The notes: generated from the sequence alone by a model not told the origin. Counted from the stretch's first letter, positions 1 through 8,921 are shown. The stretch is DNA of 64,000 nt from Phytoactinopolyspora limicola (GCF_011320225.1 NZ_JAAOEN010000002.1:372584-436583); one strand, 5' to 3'. Program-made: numbers and translations.

Positions 1-443
1 CCGCAGATCATCATGATGATCAGAACGACGAACTGACTGGCCAGGTCCGAGACGACCCGACCGGCAATTACACCCGAACGGGCCATCGGCAGTGAGCGGA
101 ACCGGTCGATCAGACCCTTATGCATATCGTCCGCTAGGCCTACACTAGCCGGCGCCACCGCGAACGCCATGGTCTGCACGAAGATCCCGGCCATCAGATA
201 TTCGCGATATGCACCGGCGATGTTCTCCGCACCGGGCACCTGGATGGCGCCACCGAACACGTACGCGAACAGCAGCACGAACATGATCGGTTGGATGAAC
301 ATGTAGATCTGCGTGTCCGGTACCCGAAGGCCACCCCTGATGTTGCGCCAGGCGATGATCATCGTGTCGTTCAGCACCTGGCTCAAACCGCTGTTCTTCG
401 GCGGCTGCGTCGTCGTGCTGGGTGTCAGATCGGTGGTGCTCAC
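1..443 (-). CDS. ABC-2 type transporter permease, DrrB-like (partial, C-terminus outside window)
   Basis: Membrane subunit of a two-gene ABC exporter; the ATPase is the gene just upstream. It reads from a GTG at 443 that overlaps the ATPase stop codon (GTGA), so the two are translationally coupled. About 147 residues are visible: a polar N-terminus, a segment IAWRNIRGGLRVPDTQIYMF typical of daunorubicin-type permeases, and then the first hydrophobic segments. The rest of the six-helix ABC-2 domain lies left of the window. The exported substrate cannot be told; DrrAB families export drugs or lipids. Confidence 0.85.
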   Translation of the reverse strand, partial: MSTTDLTPSTTTQPPKNSGLSQVLNDTMIIAWRNIRGGLRVPDTQIYMFIQPIMFVLLFAYVFGGAIQVPGAENIAGAYREYLMAGIFVQTMAFAVAPASVGLADDMHKGLIDRFRSLPMARSGVIAGRVVSDLASQFVVLIIMMIC

Positions 444-1471
444 TTGGCCGCCTCCTTCGCCGCCGCGTCCGTACCCGCCGCCGCGTCCGTACCCGCCGCC
501 GCGTCCGTACTCGCGGCCTCGTCCTCGGCGTGTCTCCCGGTGAGCTCCAAGAAGACGTCGTCAAGGGTTGGCCGGCGCAGCGCGATGTCGTCGATCTCGA
601 CCTTGTGCTCGTCGAGGTCGCGGATGACGTGGACCAGGCCCTTCGAGCCCATTGTTGTGGGGACGGTGAGTTTGCGGGTGTGTTCGTCGACGACGCACTG
701 GCCGTCGCTGCCCCGCTGCAAGATCTCAATCGCCCGCTGCATCAACGCCGGATCGTGGACGACTACCTCGATGCGCTCGCCACCCACTTTGGCCTTGAGC
801 TCGTCCGCGGTTCCTTCGGCGATGATCCGGCCGTGGTCGATGACCACGATCCGGTCCGCCAAAGCGTCGGCCTCCTCGAGATACTGGGTGGTGAGCAGGA
901 TGGTTGCACCGCCACGGACCCGCTGCCGGATGATGTCCCACAAGTCGAGCCGGCTGGCCGGGTCGAGGCCCGTTGTGGGTTCGTCGAGGAAGAGGATCTT
1001 CGGGTGGATGACCAAGCTGCCAGCGAGGTCGAGCCGCCGACGCATACCTCCCGAATATGTCTTGGACGGCCGGTCGGCCGCGTCGGTCAACGAGAACTGC
1101 TCCAACAACTCATCCGCCCGCCGCGCAGCCTGCTTGCTGGACAGCTGATAGAGGCGGCCGAACATCCACAGGTTCTCGCGCCCGGTGAGGTTCTCGTCGA
1201 CGGCGGCGAACTGCCCGGACAGGCCGATACTGGACCGCACCGCCTGGGGCTGATCGGCGACGTCGTAGCCGGCCACGAGCGCGCGGCCGCCGTCGATGGG
1301 CAGCAAGGTGGTGAGCATCCGGACCGTGGTGGTCTTACCGGCGCCGTTGGGCCCCAACATGCTGACGACGGTGCCCTCGTCAACAGTGAGATCGACGCCG
1401 CTGACCGCCTTGACGGCCTTGTCGCCGGAGCCGAAAGTCTTGACCAGACCTTCGGCGATGATTGCATTCAC
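440..1471 (-). CDS. ABC transporter ATP-binding protein, DrrA-like
   Basis: 343-residue cytoplasmic ATPase that powers the permease encoded downstream. Walker A GPNGAGKTT is at residues 40-48, the signature SGGMRRR at 140-146 and Walker B ILFLDEP at 159-165. The length and the extra C-terminal domain after the ATPase core match the daunorubicin-resistance DrrA family. The C-terminus is a low-complexity Ala/Gly/Thr/Asp tail made by three 18-bp repeats. An inverted repeat (TCGCCTAC/GTAGGCGA, about 1490-1521) lies just upstream of the start and could be an operator. Function as an exporter ATPase is firm; the substrate is unknown. Confidence 0.9.
   Translation of the reverse strand: MNAIIAEGLVKTFGSGDKAVKAVSGVDLTVDEGTVVSMLGPNGAGKTTTVRMLTTLLPIDGGRALVAGYDVADQPQAVRSSIGLSGQFAAVDENLTGRENLWMFGRLYQLSSKQAARRADELLEQFSLTDAADRPSKTYSGGMRRRLDLAGSLVIHPKILFLDEPTTGLDPASRLDLWDIIRQRVRGGATILLTTQYLEEADALADRIVVIDHGRIIAEGTADELKAKVGGERIEVVVHDPALMQRAIEILQRGSDGQCVVDEHTRKLTVPTTMGSKGLVHVIRDLDEHKVEIDDIALRRPTLDDVFLELTGRHAEDEAASTDAAAGTDAAAGTDAAAKEAAK
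459..512. repeat. three tandem 18-bp repeats inside the DrrA-like gene
   Basis: Three head-to-tail 18-bp units (GCCGCCGCGTCCGTACCC on the plus strand; the third has one change) encode a six-residue Ala-Ala-Ala-Gly-Thr-Asp repeat at the ATPase C-terminus. The period keeps the frame, so copy number can vary without disrupting the protein. Confidence 0.9.
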
Positions 1472-1678
1472 TGCACATTCCTTTCATGAGTCGCCTACCT
1501 CCATGGCAACCGTCAGTAGGCGATCCGGCTCACGCGACCACCGCGCGAGCAAACTTCGTGCCTTGCCACAACTCGGGGGATTTGGCCCCACCGCACCACC
1601 GTGCCGCCTATCCCTGCGTCAGGGTCAAGCAGCTCGATCGGCGACTCTCAACACTCCACGCCCGCAGGCAACCGGCAC

Positions 1679-2053
1679 CTATCTCAGAAGCTCGGTCGCC
1701 TCGTCGAGATCGAGCTCACCGATGGCCAGCCTCCGCAGGACGTCCTCCCGGTCGACCGGCTCGATGACAGCGTCCACTACCCCCGTTTCCTCTATGCCAA
1801 GACGTCCCAGTAGTTCGGCATAACGAATCCGGGCCGTCGGATAGCTCACCCCTAGTTCACGGGCGAGCTCTTTCATATTGCCTCGCGAGGCAAGGAACGC
1901 GCTCAGTATTTTCCGGTCTTGTGCCCCCAGCGAACAGTAGGCACAGGAGGTAAAACGCCCGGACAACTCGGTCCCGCAGGAACTACACGCCAGCCGCGTG
2001 ACGTGCAGCACGTCGGCACAGACCGGGCAATCCCTCGGGGCCTGATGGGTCAT
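1679..2053 (-). CDS. DUF2089 domain protein, zinc-ribbon/HTH regulator
   Basis: 124 residues. The N-terminal half carries three Cys pairs (Cys9/12, 23/26, 37/40) that should form a zinc ribbon. The middle contains a helix-turn-helix-like stretch (ELARELGVSYPTARIRYAEL), and the C-terminus (DVLRRLAIGELDLDEATELL) matches the short helical motif also at the N-terminus of its upstream partner. Its ATG overlaps the upstream stop (ATGA), so the two are one operon. DUF2089 is uncharacterised; a DNA-binding regulator role is inferred from the HTH and from the palindrome in the operon promoter. The DrrA-like gene follows after 207 bp on the same strand and may be co-regulated. Confidence 0.85.
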   Translation of the reverse strand: MTHQAPRDCPVCADVLHVTRLACSSCGTELSGRFTSCAYCSLGAQDRKILSAFLASRGNMKELARELGVSYPTARIRYAELLGRLGIEETGVVDAVIEPVDREDVLRRLAIGELDLDEATELLR

Positions 2054-2889
2054 CTCACGTCTCCGCGATCTGGCGTGCGCAGGGTGACCGAACCCATGAC
2101 GACCTCGACGTCGATCTCCGCGCCGCCGAGGCCAACCACGACATCACGGTGCCGATCCCGGTTTCGCCGCTCCGGCTCAACCGAGAATCGACCGAGTTGC
2201 ACGTCGGAGCGCACCCGGGCGTCGGACCCGTTCTCGAGGGTCAGCTGCAACGAACCCGACTCACAGCGGAACCTGGACTGGCCATACGTCTGCACCGTGT
2301 GAACCTGGGCCGAGCCGGCTTGCATCAGCAGATCGATCGGGCTCTGGGCACCACGGACCCGTAGCGAGCCCGCCGTCATCCGCACGTGATCGAGATGCGG
2401 GACCCCCTCGACGCTCAGTGATCCGGCGATGACCTCTACGCCCACCGGGATGTCAGGCTGCACACGTACTGTCAGCTCAAGGCCTTGCCCGAGGCTGTGC
2501 TGCACTTGGTCGGCGACCTCGCGCCAGCGACCGCCCACCAGCAGAACGAAGGCGTTGTCGGTGGGCACCAACTCAGTCTCACCTGCGACGAGGAGGGTGG
2601 AGCCGTCCCTACGCACACTGTGCGGCCCGTCGATGGCGGCCGTCGCCACCGTCGGATCGCCAATGACCCTGACCCGACGCGAGGTGGCTCGCACCTGCAC
2701 CCGGCGGATCTCGCCGATCGACGGCAGCGTCGCTCCCTCGAGCGGCTCAGCCGTCACTGGTGCCCGCTCGTGCACCTGCTCCGGTGAACTGACGGCCAGC
2801 TCGTCCAGAAGCCGGGAGGCCTCAGCCGGATCGATCTCGCCCGACGCTACCTTCTGCAGAATCTCACGCTTCCCGTCACCCTCAGCCAT
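2050..2889 (-). CDS. DUF4097-like beta-repeat protein with N-terminal helical motif
   Basis: 279 residues with no signal peptide or membrane segment. The N-terminus (MAEGDGKREILQKVASGEID) is the short helical motif that often precedes DUF4097/bactofilin-like domains. The rest is a run of short beta-strand repeats rich in Val, Gly and Ser, as in putative-adhesin/DUF4097 proteins. It is the first gene of a two-gene operon with the DUF2089 protein. The promoter upstream contains a dyad around a TTGACA box. In such pairs this protein is commonly treated as the regulator's partner; its biochemical role is not known. Confidence 0.75.
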   Translation of the reverse strand: MAEGDGKREILQKVASGEIDPAEASRLLDELAVSSPEQVHERAPVTAEPLEGATLPSIGEIRRVQVRATSRRVRVIGDPTVATAAIDGPHSVRRDGSTLLVAGETELVPTDNAFVLLVGGRWREVADQVQHSLGQGLELTVRVQPDIPVGVEVIAGSLSVEGVPHLDHVRMTAGSLRVRGAQSPIDLLMQAGSAQVHTVQTYGQSRFRCESGSLQLTLENGSDARVRSDVQLGRFSVEPERRNRDRHRDVVVGLGGAEIDVEVVMGSVTLRTPDRGDVR

Positions 2890-2906
2890 GCCTCATAGCA
2901 TGAAGG

Positions 2907-2924
2907 TGACTTTAGATAATGTCA
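2907..2924. promoter_or_regulatory. palindromic operator over the -35 box of the DUF2089 operon
   Basis: An 18-bp near-perfect dyad, TGACATTATCTAAAGTCA on the minus strand, overlaps a TTGACA -35 box (2920-2925). A TGCTAT -10-like hexamer lies at 2895-2900, 19 bp downstream, close to the ATG at 2889. The region is notably AT-rich against its surroundings. Autoregulation by the DUF2089 protein is an inference. Confidence 0.6.
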
Positions 2925-2956
2925 ATTCTGATTTAGCAAAACGAAAGTCGACCGGC

Positions 2957-4168
2957 CTATTCCTCCGGAATGGACATCGGGTAGTTCGACTGCCGAAGCC
3001 TGGACAGCACCCGGGCGCGATGCTCCGGGCCGCGGGTCTCCAGCTGCAACGCCACCTCCACCTGGTCGACCGGCAACGACGCCGCGGTGCGTTCATGCAC
3101 GACGTCGAGCACGTTCGCATCCACCGACGCGAGCTCACTCAGCAACTGCGCAAGCGCCCCCGGGGCATCGGCCACCCGCACCCGGATCGATAGGTAACGC
3201 CCGGCAGCCGCCATACCGTGCCGGACCACGCGCATCAACAGCAACGGATCGATGTTGCCTCCGGACAGGACCGCCACCACCGGCGGTTCGTAGGCGCCCG
3301 CGTCTTCCAGGATCGCTGCCACCGCTGCCGCCCCGGCCGGCTCCACGACCTGTTTGGCCCGCTCCAGCAGCGAGACGAGCGCCCGCGACAGCGACTCCTC
3401 GCCGACCGTGACGATGCCGTCGACGTTCTCCTTGATCAGCTCGAACGGCACGTCACCGGGGCGGCCGACCGCGATGCCGTCGGCCATGGTGGACATCCGC
3501 TCCAGCGACACCGGCATGCCCGCTTTCAACGACACCGGGTACGCGGCGGCGCCCTCAGCCTGAACCCCGACCACCCGGACCTGAGGCCGCAACTGGCGCA
3601 CCGCGAACGACACACCAGCCAGCAGCCCACCACCGCCAGTACCAACCAGGATGGTTCGTACGTCAGGACACTGTTCGATGATCTCGGTGCCGACGGTTGC
3701 CTGCCCGGCCACGATGTCGGGATGGTCGAACGGGTGGATCAGCACGGCACCCGTTTCGGCCGCGAAGGCCCGTGCGGCCAGCAGCGCCTCGTCGACGGTT
3801 GCGCCGGCGAACCGTACGTCCGCGCCATACGCCTGAGTGGCCCGCTCTTTGACGATCGCCGCGCCTTCCGGCATGAACACCGTCGCCGGAGTACCGAGCA
3901 TGCTGGCGGCCAGCGCCACCCCTTGAGCGTGGTTGCCCGCGCTGGCCGCCACCACGCCGTACTCCCGTTCCTCCGGCGACAGCCGCGCGATCCGCACGTA
4001 CGCCCCGCGGATCTTGAACGAACCGGCCCGCTGCAAGTTCTCACACTTGAGGTGAACCGGCCCGCCCACCTTGCCGCCAAGCCAGCGAGAGTCTTCCAGC
4101 GGAGTCGGCCGCACCACGTCGCGGAGCATCTCGCGGGCAGCGTCGACCTCCTGCATCGTCAGGTCCAT
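2957..4168 (-). CDS. ilvA: threonine ammonia-lyase (threonine dehydratase) with C-terminal ACT domain
   Basis: 403-residue PLP enzyme converting threonine to 2-oxobutanoate and ammonia. The Schiff-base Lys is Lys52 in AGSFKIRGAY. The glycine-rich phosphate-binding stretch VGTGGGGLLAG is present. A C-terminal ACT-like domain (YLSIRVRVADAPGALAQLL) suggests amino-acid-responsive regulation. The start is the ATG at 4168; codons upstream to 4240 are not conserved in type. With about 400 residues it fits the actinobacterial short form, which can serve isoleucine synthesis or threonine breakdown. The gene is alone on this strand; no ilv genes are adjacent. Confidence 0.92.
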   Translation of the reverse strand: MDLTMQEVDAAREMLRDVVRPTPLEDSRWLGGKVGGPVHLKCENLQRAGSFKIRGAYVRIARLSPEEREYGVVAASAGNHAQGVALAASMLGTPATVFMPEGAAIVKERATQAYGADVRFAGATVDEALLAARAFAAETGAVLIHPFDHPDIVAGQATVGTEIIEQCPDVRTILVGTGGGGLLAGVSFAVRQLRPQVRVVGVQAEGAAAYPVSLKAGMPVSLERMSTMADGIAVGRPGDVPFELIKENVDGIVTVGEESLSRALVSLLERAKQVVEPAGAAAVAAILEDAGAYEPPVVAVLSGGNIDPLLLMRVVRHGMAAAGRYLSIRVRVADAPGALAQLLSELASVDANVLDVVHERTAASLPVDQVEVALQLETRGPEHRARVLSRLRQSNYPMSIPEE

Positions 4169-4387
4169 AGCCCGAATCCTGTCACCACCCACGCACGGAC
4201 GCGAACAGCAGCGCACGTCCACGGGGCTCGTCGGCGACACGACGCACTATCGCAACGCCCTGAGCTGGACCGACAGGCTCGCCAACACCAGCCATCCGGA
4301 GCGGACCAACCGGCTAAGCCAGGCTCACCCATCACCTCGGCACACCTGTCGGGCCGGCCGGCCGCAGCTCTAAGCCCGATGGGTCCA

Positions 4388-5782
4388 CTATCCGCCGTCG
4401 GCTGGGCGGCCCGGGACCCGATGCCGGATCACTCGATACGACGCCGCTGCGATGATCTCCGCCGCGGTACGCAACCGATCCGGGCTCACCCGGTCGATCG
4501 TGTCGAGCGGCTGGTGATATGTCGGCTCGAGCGCCGCGGTGACCGGGTCGCGCCAGATGAAGTTGACCGCTGGGACGCCGATCTCATGGAACGCTTGATG
4601 GTCGCTGGCTCCCCGGTGGTAGGGCGAGCGCACGATGTCGCCGTAGCCGAGCCGCTCCGCGGCTTGCCGGCCGGCCCGCGACACGAGGTTGTCCGCCGGG
4701 TCGTCAACGCCGGTTCCATTGAGCGTGTTCATGAACAGGGTGTTCTGCTCTGGGCTCGCGGTGCCGACCATGTCCATGTTGAAGTTCGCGATGATCCGGT
4801 CCCGCTCCGCCGCAGGCAGGTTCTGGGCGTAATGACGGGAGCCTCTCAACCCCACTTCCTCCGCCCCGACCGCCGCGAAGCGGATCTCCGTCGCGGTGGG
4901 CAGCTGCGCGTTGATCCGGGCGAGTTCCAGCATGACGGCGACACCGGAAGCGTTGTCGCTGGCACCGGGTGATGCAGGCACGGAGTCGTAGTGCGCCGAA
5001 AAGATCACGACCTCGTCGCGCGCGCCGCGGCCGGGCAAGGTAGGTGCCTTGGTAGCGATGACGTTCTGCGAGGTCTGATATCGGTTCATCCGCAGCGTCG
5101 CTCCGTCGTCCGCCGCCGCGCGCAGGAGTTCACCCTGTTCGTCGTTCATGGTGACGAAGGGAATCGGGCTGTCGGCGACCGTCGCGGAGAAGATCCGCCA
5201 GTCGTCGTTCTGGATCGCCACCCCGACGGCACCGGCTTCGGCCGCGTTCCCGACGATGTCGGCGAACGTGTTCCCGCCCCGCTGGACTAAAGCGATGGCG
5301 CCCGCCGTGGCGGCAGGGAAGTCGGCCGGGCTGCCGAATCCCGCATCCACGACAGGAGCGGTGATGCCGTCACCGTCGGTCAGCGCGGATCCACCGCCGG
5401 CGCGGACCAGCAGCGCCGTACCGTCCGGGCCGCCCACGTGGAGGTACCCGACTGTGTTGACGTACGGGAACTCCTGGACCTCCACGTCGTAGCCGAGACT
5501 CTCGAGCTCGTCGGCGATGTAGGACGCGGCCGCGTCCTCCTCGGGTGAGGACGCCACTCGCGGTCCGATATCGACGGTCAGCGTCTCGATGTGGCCCATG
5601 ATGCGGTCGGCATCGATGCGCGCCGTGACGATCTTGTCATGGGCTTGGTCGGACGCTCCGCGACTGTCCGCGGCCGGCGCAGCACCGCCCGACGCCGACG
5701 TCGCGGCCGGAGCCGTCGCGGCGATCAAAGCGACCGCTCCGACACCGGCGAGGAGCCGCCGAGAGAGTGGAATGTGGTTCAT
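4388..5782 (-). CDS. secreted M28 family zinc aminopeptidase with PA domain
   Basis: 464 residues. An N-terminal Sec signal peptide (RR followed by LLAGVGAVALIAATAPAATSA, cleavage near residue 30) predicts export. A protease-associated insert spans roughly residues 135-235. The di-zinc set of M28 peptidases is visible: His264 (AHYDS), Asp276 (ASDNAS), Glu308/309 (GAEEVGL), Asp337 (NFNMDMVG) and His395 (GASDHQAF). It should remove N-terminal residues from peptides outside the cell, like Streptomyces aminopeptidase S. The ATG at 5782 was chosen because GGAGGAAAC precedes it and the signal peptide starts there. The gene is divergent from the F420-dependent oxidoreductase. Confidence 0.92.
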   Translation of the reverse strand: MNHIPLSRRLLAGVGAVALIAATAPAATSASGGAAPAADSRGASDQAHDKIVTARIDADRIMGHIETLTVDIGPRVASSPEEDAAASYIADELESLGYDVEVQEFPYVNTVGYLHVGGPDGTALLVRAGGGSALTDGDGITAPVVDAGFGSPADFPAATAGAIALVQRGGNTFADIVGNAAEAGAVGVAIQNDDWRIFSATVADSPIPFVTMNDEQGELLRAAADDGATLRMNRYQTSQNVIATKAPTLPGRGARDEVVIFSAHYDSVPASPGASDNASGVAVMLELARINAQLPTATEIRFAAVGAEEVGLRGSRHYAQNLPAAERDRIIANFNMDMVGTASPEQNTLFMNTLNGTGVDDPADNLVSRAGRQAAERLGYGDIVRSPYHRGASDHQAFHEIGVPAVNFIWRDPVTAALEPTYHQPLDTIDRVSPDRLRTAAEIIAAASYRVIRHRVPGRPADGG

Positions 5783-5992
5783 GTTTCCTCCTCGAGGCAC
5801 GCCCGTCGGTCGGACGGACGCGAGATGGAGCAGGACGGGGTGTGCCGCGGACGATAAAGAGGCGGAGCCCAGCCGGGAACAGCTTTTGAGTAACTGTTGA
5901 GGTTCACACCGGCCACGGAGGAACGCGGTGCGGCATCGCCCGCCGGGCGGACGGCCACAAAGCCCTCCTATGCAGGGCACTAGGCTGGACAT

Positions 5993-6976
5993 ATGAAGCT
6001 TGCGTGGTTGTGTAGTCACGAGTCCTATCAGCCCGAGGTCCTGCTGGAGCACGCGGTCCTCGCCGAGCAGTCCGGCTTCGACGTCGTCACCGGGGCGGAT
6101 CACTTCCACCCGTGGGTCGACGACGCGTCAGCGTCCAGCTTCGTGTGGAGCTGGTTCGGCGCGGTGGCACAGGCCACCTCCCGCGTCGAGTTGGCTACGA
6201 GCGTCACGGCGCCGTTGTTCCGCTACCACCCCGGATTGATCGCCCAGGCGGCCGCCACCATCGACCGGCTGTCGGGAGGACGATTCATCCTCGGCGTCGG
6301 CACCGGGGAGGCGATCAACGAGGCTCCCCTCGGGTACGAGTTCCCGGGTTACACCGAGCGGATCGCCCGGATGGAGGAAGCGCTCACCATCATGCACGGC
6401 CTGCTGGCCGGCGAGAAGCTCGACATCGACGGCGAGTACTACCAGGCGCGGACCGCGAAGCTGTACAGCCCGCCGGTCGGCCGGGTGCCGGTGTGGATGG
6501 CCGCGGGCGGACCGAAGTCGGCCACCTTCGCCGGGCAGCACGCCGAAGGGTTGATCACGAGCGTCAAAGACCCCGCCGACGCGCTGGAACGAGTGATCAA
6601 GCCGTATCGCGAGGCTGCCGCGGCCCGGGGTGCGTCGACCACCATCATGGCCACCCGGTGGGTGGTGCTCGCCGGCAACGACGACGAGGCGTGGGACGCG
6701 TTGCAGGCCATGCGCGGGCTGCGGGCACCTGGGCGGCTCGAGGTGGCCGATCCGATGATCCTGCGGGAACGGGCGGACGAGATGGATCGGCAGGAAATCC
6801 TGAGCAAGTACACGATCGTGCGTGACCTCGATCAGCTCGCCGATGCCTACCGGCCCCTGGTTCAGGACGTCGGCGCTGACTACGTCGCGATCCAGGTGGC
6901 CAGCCTCGACCCGGTGGGCACCATCAAGGAGGTCGGAACGCAGGTTCTGCCCGCCCTGCGCGAAGCCACCGCCTAA
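5993..6976 (+). CDS. LLM class F420-dependent oxidoreductase (G6PD-like family)
   Basis: 327-residue TIM-barrel enzyme of the luciferase-like superfamily. The N-terminal segment (MKLAWLCSHESYQPEVLLEH) and the block DRLSGGRFILGVGTGEAINE match the actinobacterial F420-dependent glucose-6-phosphate-dehydrogenase-like family, which moves hydride to coenzyme F420. The real substrate is unknown because many paralogues exist. A TAGGCT hexamer ends 6 nt before the ATG with no Shine-Dalgarno sequence, so the mRNA is probably leaderless. The gene converges on cystathionine gamma-synthase across a strong hairpin. Confidence 0.85.
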   Translation: MKLAWLCSHESYQPEVLLEHAVLAEQSGFDVVTGADHFHPWVDDASASSFVWSWFGAVAQATSRVELATSVTAPLFRYHPGLIAQAAATIDRLSGGRFILGVGTGEAINEAPLGYEFPGYTERIARMEEALTIMHGLLAGEKLDIDGEYYQARTAKLYSPPVGRVPVWMAAGGPKSATFAGQHAEGLITSVKDPADALERVIKPYREAAAARGASTTIMATRWVVLAGNDDEAWDALQAMRGLRAPGRLEVADPMILRERADEMDRQEILSKYTIVRDLDQLADAYRPLVQDVGADYVAIQVASLDPVGTIKEVGTQVLPALREATA

Positions 6977-6996
6977 GCGGCCGCCTCTAAGAATCG

Positions 6997-7050
6997 GTGA
7001 TCGTTGCCGCGTTTGCGCCGTCATAGCAGCGCAAACGCGGCAACGATCAC
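6997..7050. repeat. TGATC palindrome A, likely bidirectional terminator
   Basis: Perfect 22-bp arms (GTGATCGTTGCCGCGTTTGC plus two bases, and its complement) flank a 10-nt loop, CGTCATAGCA. It lies 20 bp after the F420-oxidoreductase stop and 4 bp before the cystathionine gamma-synthase stop, exactly between convergent genes. There is no T-run. Confidence 0.9.
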
Positions 7051-7054
7051 TCTG

Positions 7055-8194
7055 TCAGGGGGTGAGGGCGTGGTCGAGGTCGGCCAGTAGATCGTCGACG
7101 GTCTCGATGCCGACCGACAACCGCACCAGGTCCGCCGGGACTTCCAAAGCGCTACCCGCCGCACTCGCATGTGTCATCCGGCCCGGGTGCTCGATCAACG
7201 ACTCGACGCCGCCCAGCGACTCGGCCAGCGTGAAGACCCGCGCCCGGTTGCACACCGCCACCGCCGCCTCTTCACCACCGGCCACCCGGAACGACACCAT
7301 GCCACCGAAGCGGCGCATCTGCCGCGCGGCGACCTCATGGCCGGGATGGTCCGCGAGCCCGGGGTAGAGCACTTCGGTCACCGCCGGATGAGCGCTCAGC
7401 GTCGCCACGATCCGCTCGGCGTTGTCGCTGTGCCGCTCCATCCGCAAGGCGAGTGTCTTCAGGCCGCGTAGCACCAGCCACGCGTCGAACGGGCCGGCCA
7501 CCGCACCGATCGCGTTCTGGTGGAAAGCCAGCTGCTCGCCGAGCTCCGGATCGGCCGCCACAATAGCCCCGCCCACGACGTCGGAGTGTCCGCCGCAATA
7601 TTTGGTGGTCGAGTGGACGACGACGTCGGCACCGAGCGTGAGCGGCTGCTGTAGATACGGCGTGGCGAAGGTGTTGTCGACCACCAGCAGCGCCCCGGCG
7701 TCGTGTGCGGTGTCGGCCAGCGCCTTGATGTCGGCGACGTTGAGCAGCGGGTTAGTGGGGGTTTCGACCCAGACCACCGCCGTCGACGGTTGCAGCGCCG
7801 CCCGCACGGCGGACACGTCGGATACCGGCACCGCCGTCCACGACACCCCCCAGCGCTCCAGCACCTTGCTAAATAGCCGATATGTGCCGCCGTAGGCGTC
7901 ATTGGGGATGACCACATGGTCACCGGGCCGCAACACGGTGCGCAGCAGCGTGTCCTCCGCGGCCATCCCGCTGGCGAACGCGAGGCCGCGCGCACCTTGC
8001 TCAAGGGCCGCGACGCACTCTTCCAGCGCGGTCCGGGTGGGGTTGGCCGACCGGCTGTATTCGTATCCGCCCCGCAGCCCGCCAACGCCATCCTGCGCGA
8101 AGGTGCTCGTCGCGTGGATGGGCGGCATCACCGCACCGGTGGTGGGGTCCGGCTCTTGGCCGGCGTGGATCGCTCGAGTCTCGAAACCATACAC
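7055..8194 (-). CDS. metB: cystathionine gamma-synthase
   Basis: 379-residue PLP enzyme of the Cys/Met metabolism family. It joins an activated homoserine to cysteine, giving cystathionine for methionine synthesis. The PLP Lys is Lys198 in HSTTKYCGG; the aspartate block VVDNTFATPY and the substrate-side motif YSRSANPTR are intact. The start is a GTG at 8194, with TAGGGT 7 nt upstream, so it may be leaderless. Family members include gamma-lyases and O-acetylhomoserine sulfhydrylases; the length and the actinobacterial pattern favour MetB. A separate cbs gene in this window handles cystathionine from the other side. Confidence 0.9.
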   Translation of the reverse strand: MYGFETRAIHAGQEPDPTTGAVMPPIHATSTFAQDGVGGLRGGYEYSRSANPTRTALEECVAALEQGARGLAFASGMAAEDTLLRTVLRPGDHVVIPNDAYGGTYRLFSKVLERWGVSWTAVPVSDVSAVRAALQPSTAVVWVETPTNPLLNVADIKALADTAHDAGALLVVDNTFATPYLQQPLTLGADVVVHSTTKYCGGHSDVVGGAIVAADPELGEQLAFHQNAIGAVAGPFDAWLVLRGLKTLALRMERHSDNAERIVATLSAHPAVTEVLYPGLADHPGHEVAARQMRRFGGMVSFRVAGGEEAAVAVCNRARVFTLAESLGGVESLIEHPGRMTHASAAGSALEVPADLVRLSVGIETVDDLLADLDHALTP

Positions 8195-8226
8195 GGAGTG
8201 GACCCTACGTCATCCCTCACACCGCC

Positions 8227-8284
8227 CCCATGATCATGAACACTTTTGCGTGCTATCACCCGGAAATATGTTCATGATCATGGG
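8227..8284. repeat. TGATC palindrome E
   Basis: Outer arms CCCATGATCATGAACA and TGTTCATGATCATGGG are perfect (16 bp); the inner part is imperfect around GTGCTATCAC. It overlaps the 3' end of the YczE-like gene: the last residues (THDHEHISG) and the TGA stop at 8256-8258 are encoded inside it. It is closely related to palindromes F and G. Confidence 0.85.
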
Positions 8285-8900
8285 TGGGGACGGTGAGGCG
8301 GGGCAACAGCACGTGGACCAGGGGTCCGATGCTCAGCGCGTACAGCACCGTGCCGACCCCCACCGTGCCACCCAGCAGCCACCCGATGGCCAGCACCGTC
8401 AACTCGATGCCCGTACGCACCACACGCACCGAGTGGCCCGTAGTGCGGACCAGGCCAGTCATCAAGCCGTCTCGTGGCCCTGGGCCGAACCGCGCCCCGA
8501 TGTAGGCAGCGGTGGCCACCGCGTTGAGCACTACGCCGGAGATCATGAACGTGATCCGGATCGCCATCGGCTCGGGCTCTGACAACACCCACATCGAGGC
8601 GTCGACGGCCAGGCCGATGACGATGACATTGCTCACCGTGCCCAGGCCCGGCCGCTGCCGCAGTGGGATCCAGGCAAGCAGTACCAGCGCCCCCACGATG
8701 ATCGTCACCACGCCGATGGACAGTGGGGTACGCGATGCGACCCCTTGGTGGAAGACATCCCAGGGGTCGAGACCAAGGCCTGATTTGATCATCAGCGCCA
8801 TGCTGAAGCCGTAGAGAAGGAGACCTAGGTAGAGCTGGCTGAGCCGGCGCGGCAGCGCTCGACGTGAGAGGTGGCTGAACACTCCGCCATCATCAACCAT
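8256..8900 (-). CDS. YczE/YyaS/YitT-family membrane protein
   Basis: 214 residues with five to six hydrophobic helices and the family hallmarks GLGLDPWDVFHQG near residue 45 and ARFGPGPRDGLMTGL near residue 145. It is an integral membrane protein whose transported substrate is unknown. It is divergent, 43 bp apart, from a MocR-type regulator. This yczE/MocR pairing recurs in bacteria and implies that the regulator controls this gene. The C-terminal tail is encoded within palindrome E and looks like read-in sequence, not conserved protein. Confidence 0.88.
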   Translation of the reverse strand: MVDDGGVFSHLSRRALPRRLSQLYLGLLLYGFSMALMIKSGLGLDPWDVFHQGVASRTPLSIGVVTIIVGALVLLAWIPLRQRPGLGTVSNVIVIGLAVDASMWVLSEPEPMAIRITFMISGVVLNAVATAAYIGARFGPGPRDGLMTGLVRTTGHSVRVVRTGIELTVLAIGWLLGGTVGVGTVLYALSIGPLVHVLLPRLTVPTHDHEHISG

Positions 8901-8921
8901 CGTTGGCCTTTAAATCCAGGA

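Noticed and set aside
3218-4972. 584-residue plus-strand reading frame
   Set aside because: It lies antisense to threonine dehydratase and the M28 peptidase, which have clear motifs; its composition (Arg/His/Pro-rich) is typical of a shadow frame in high-GC DNA.
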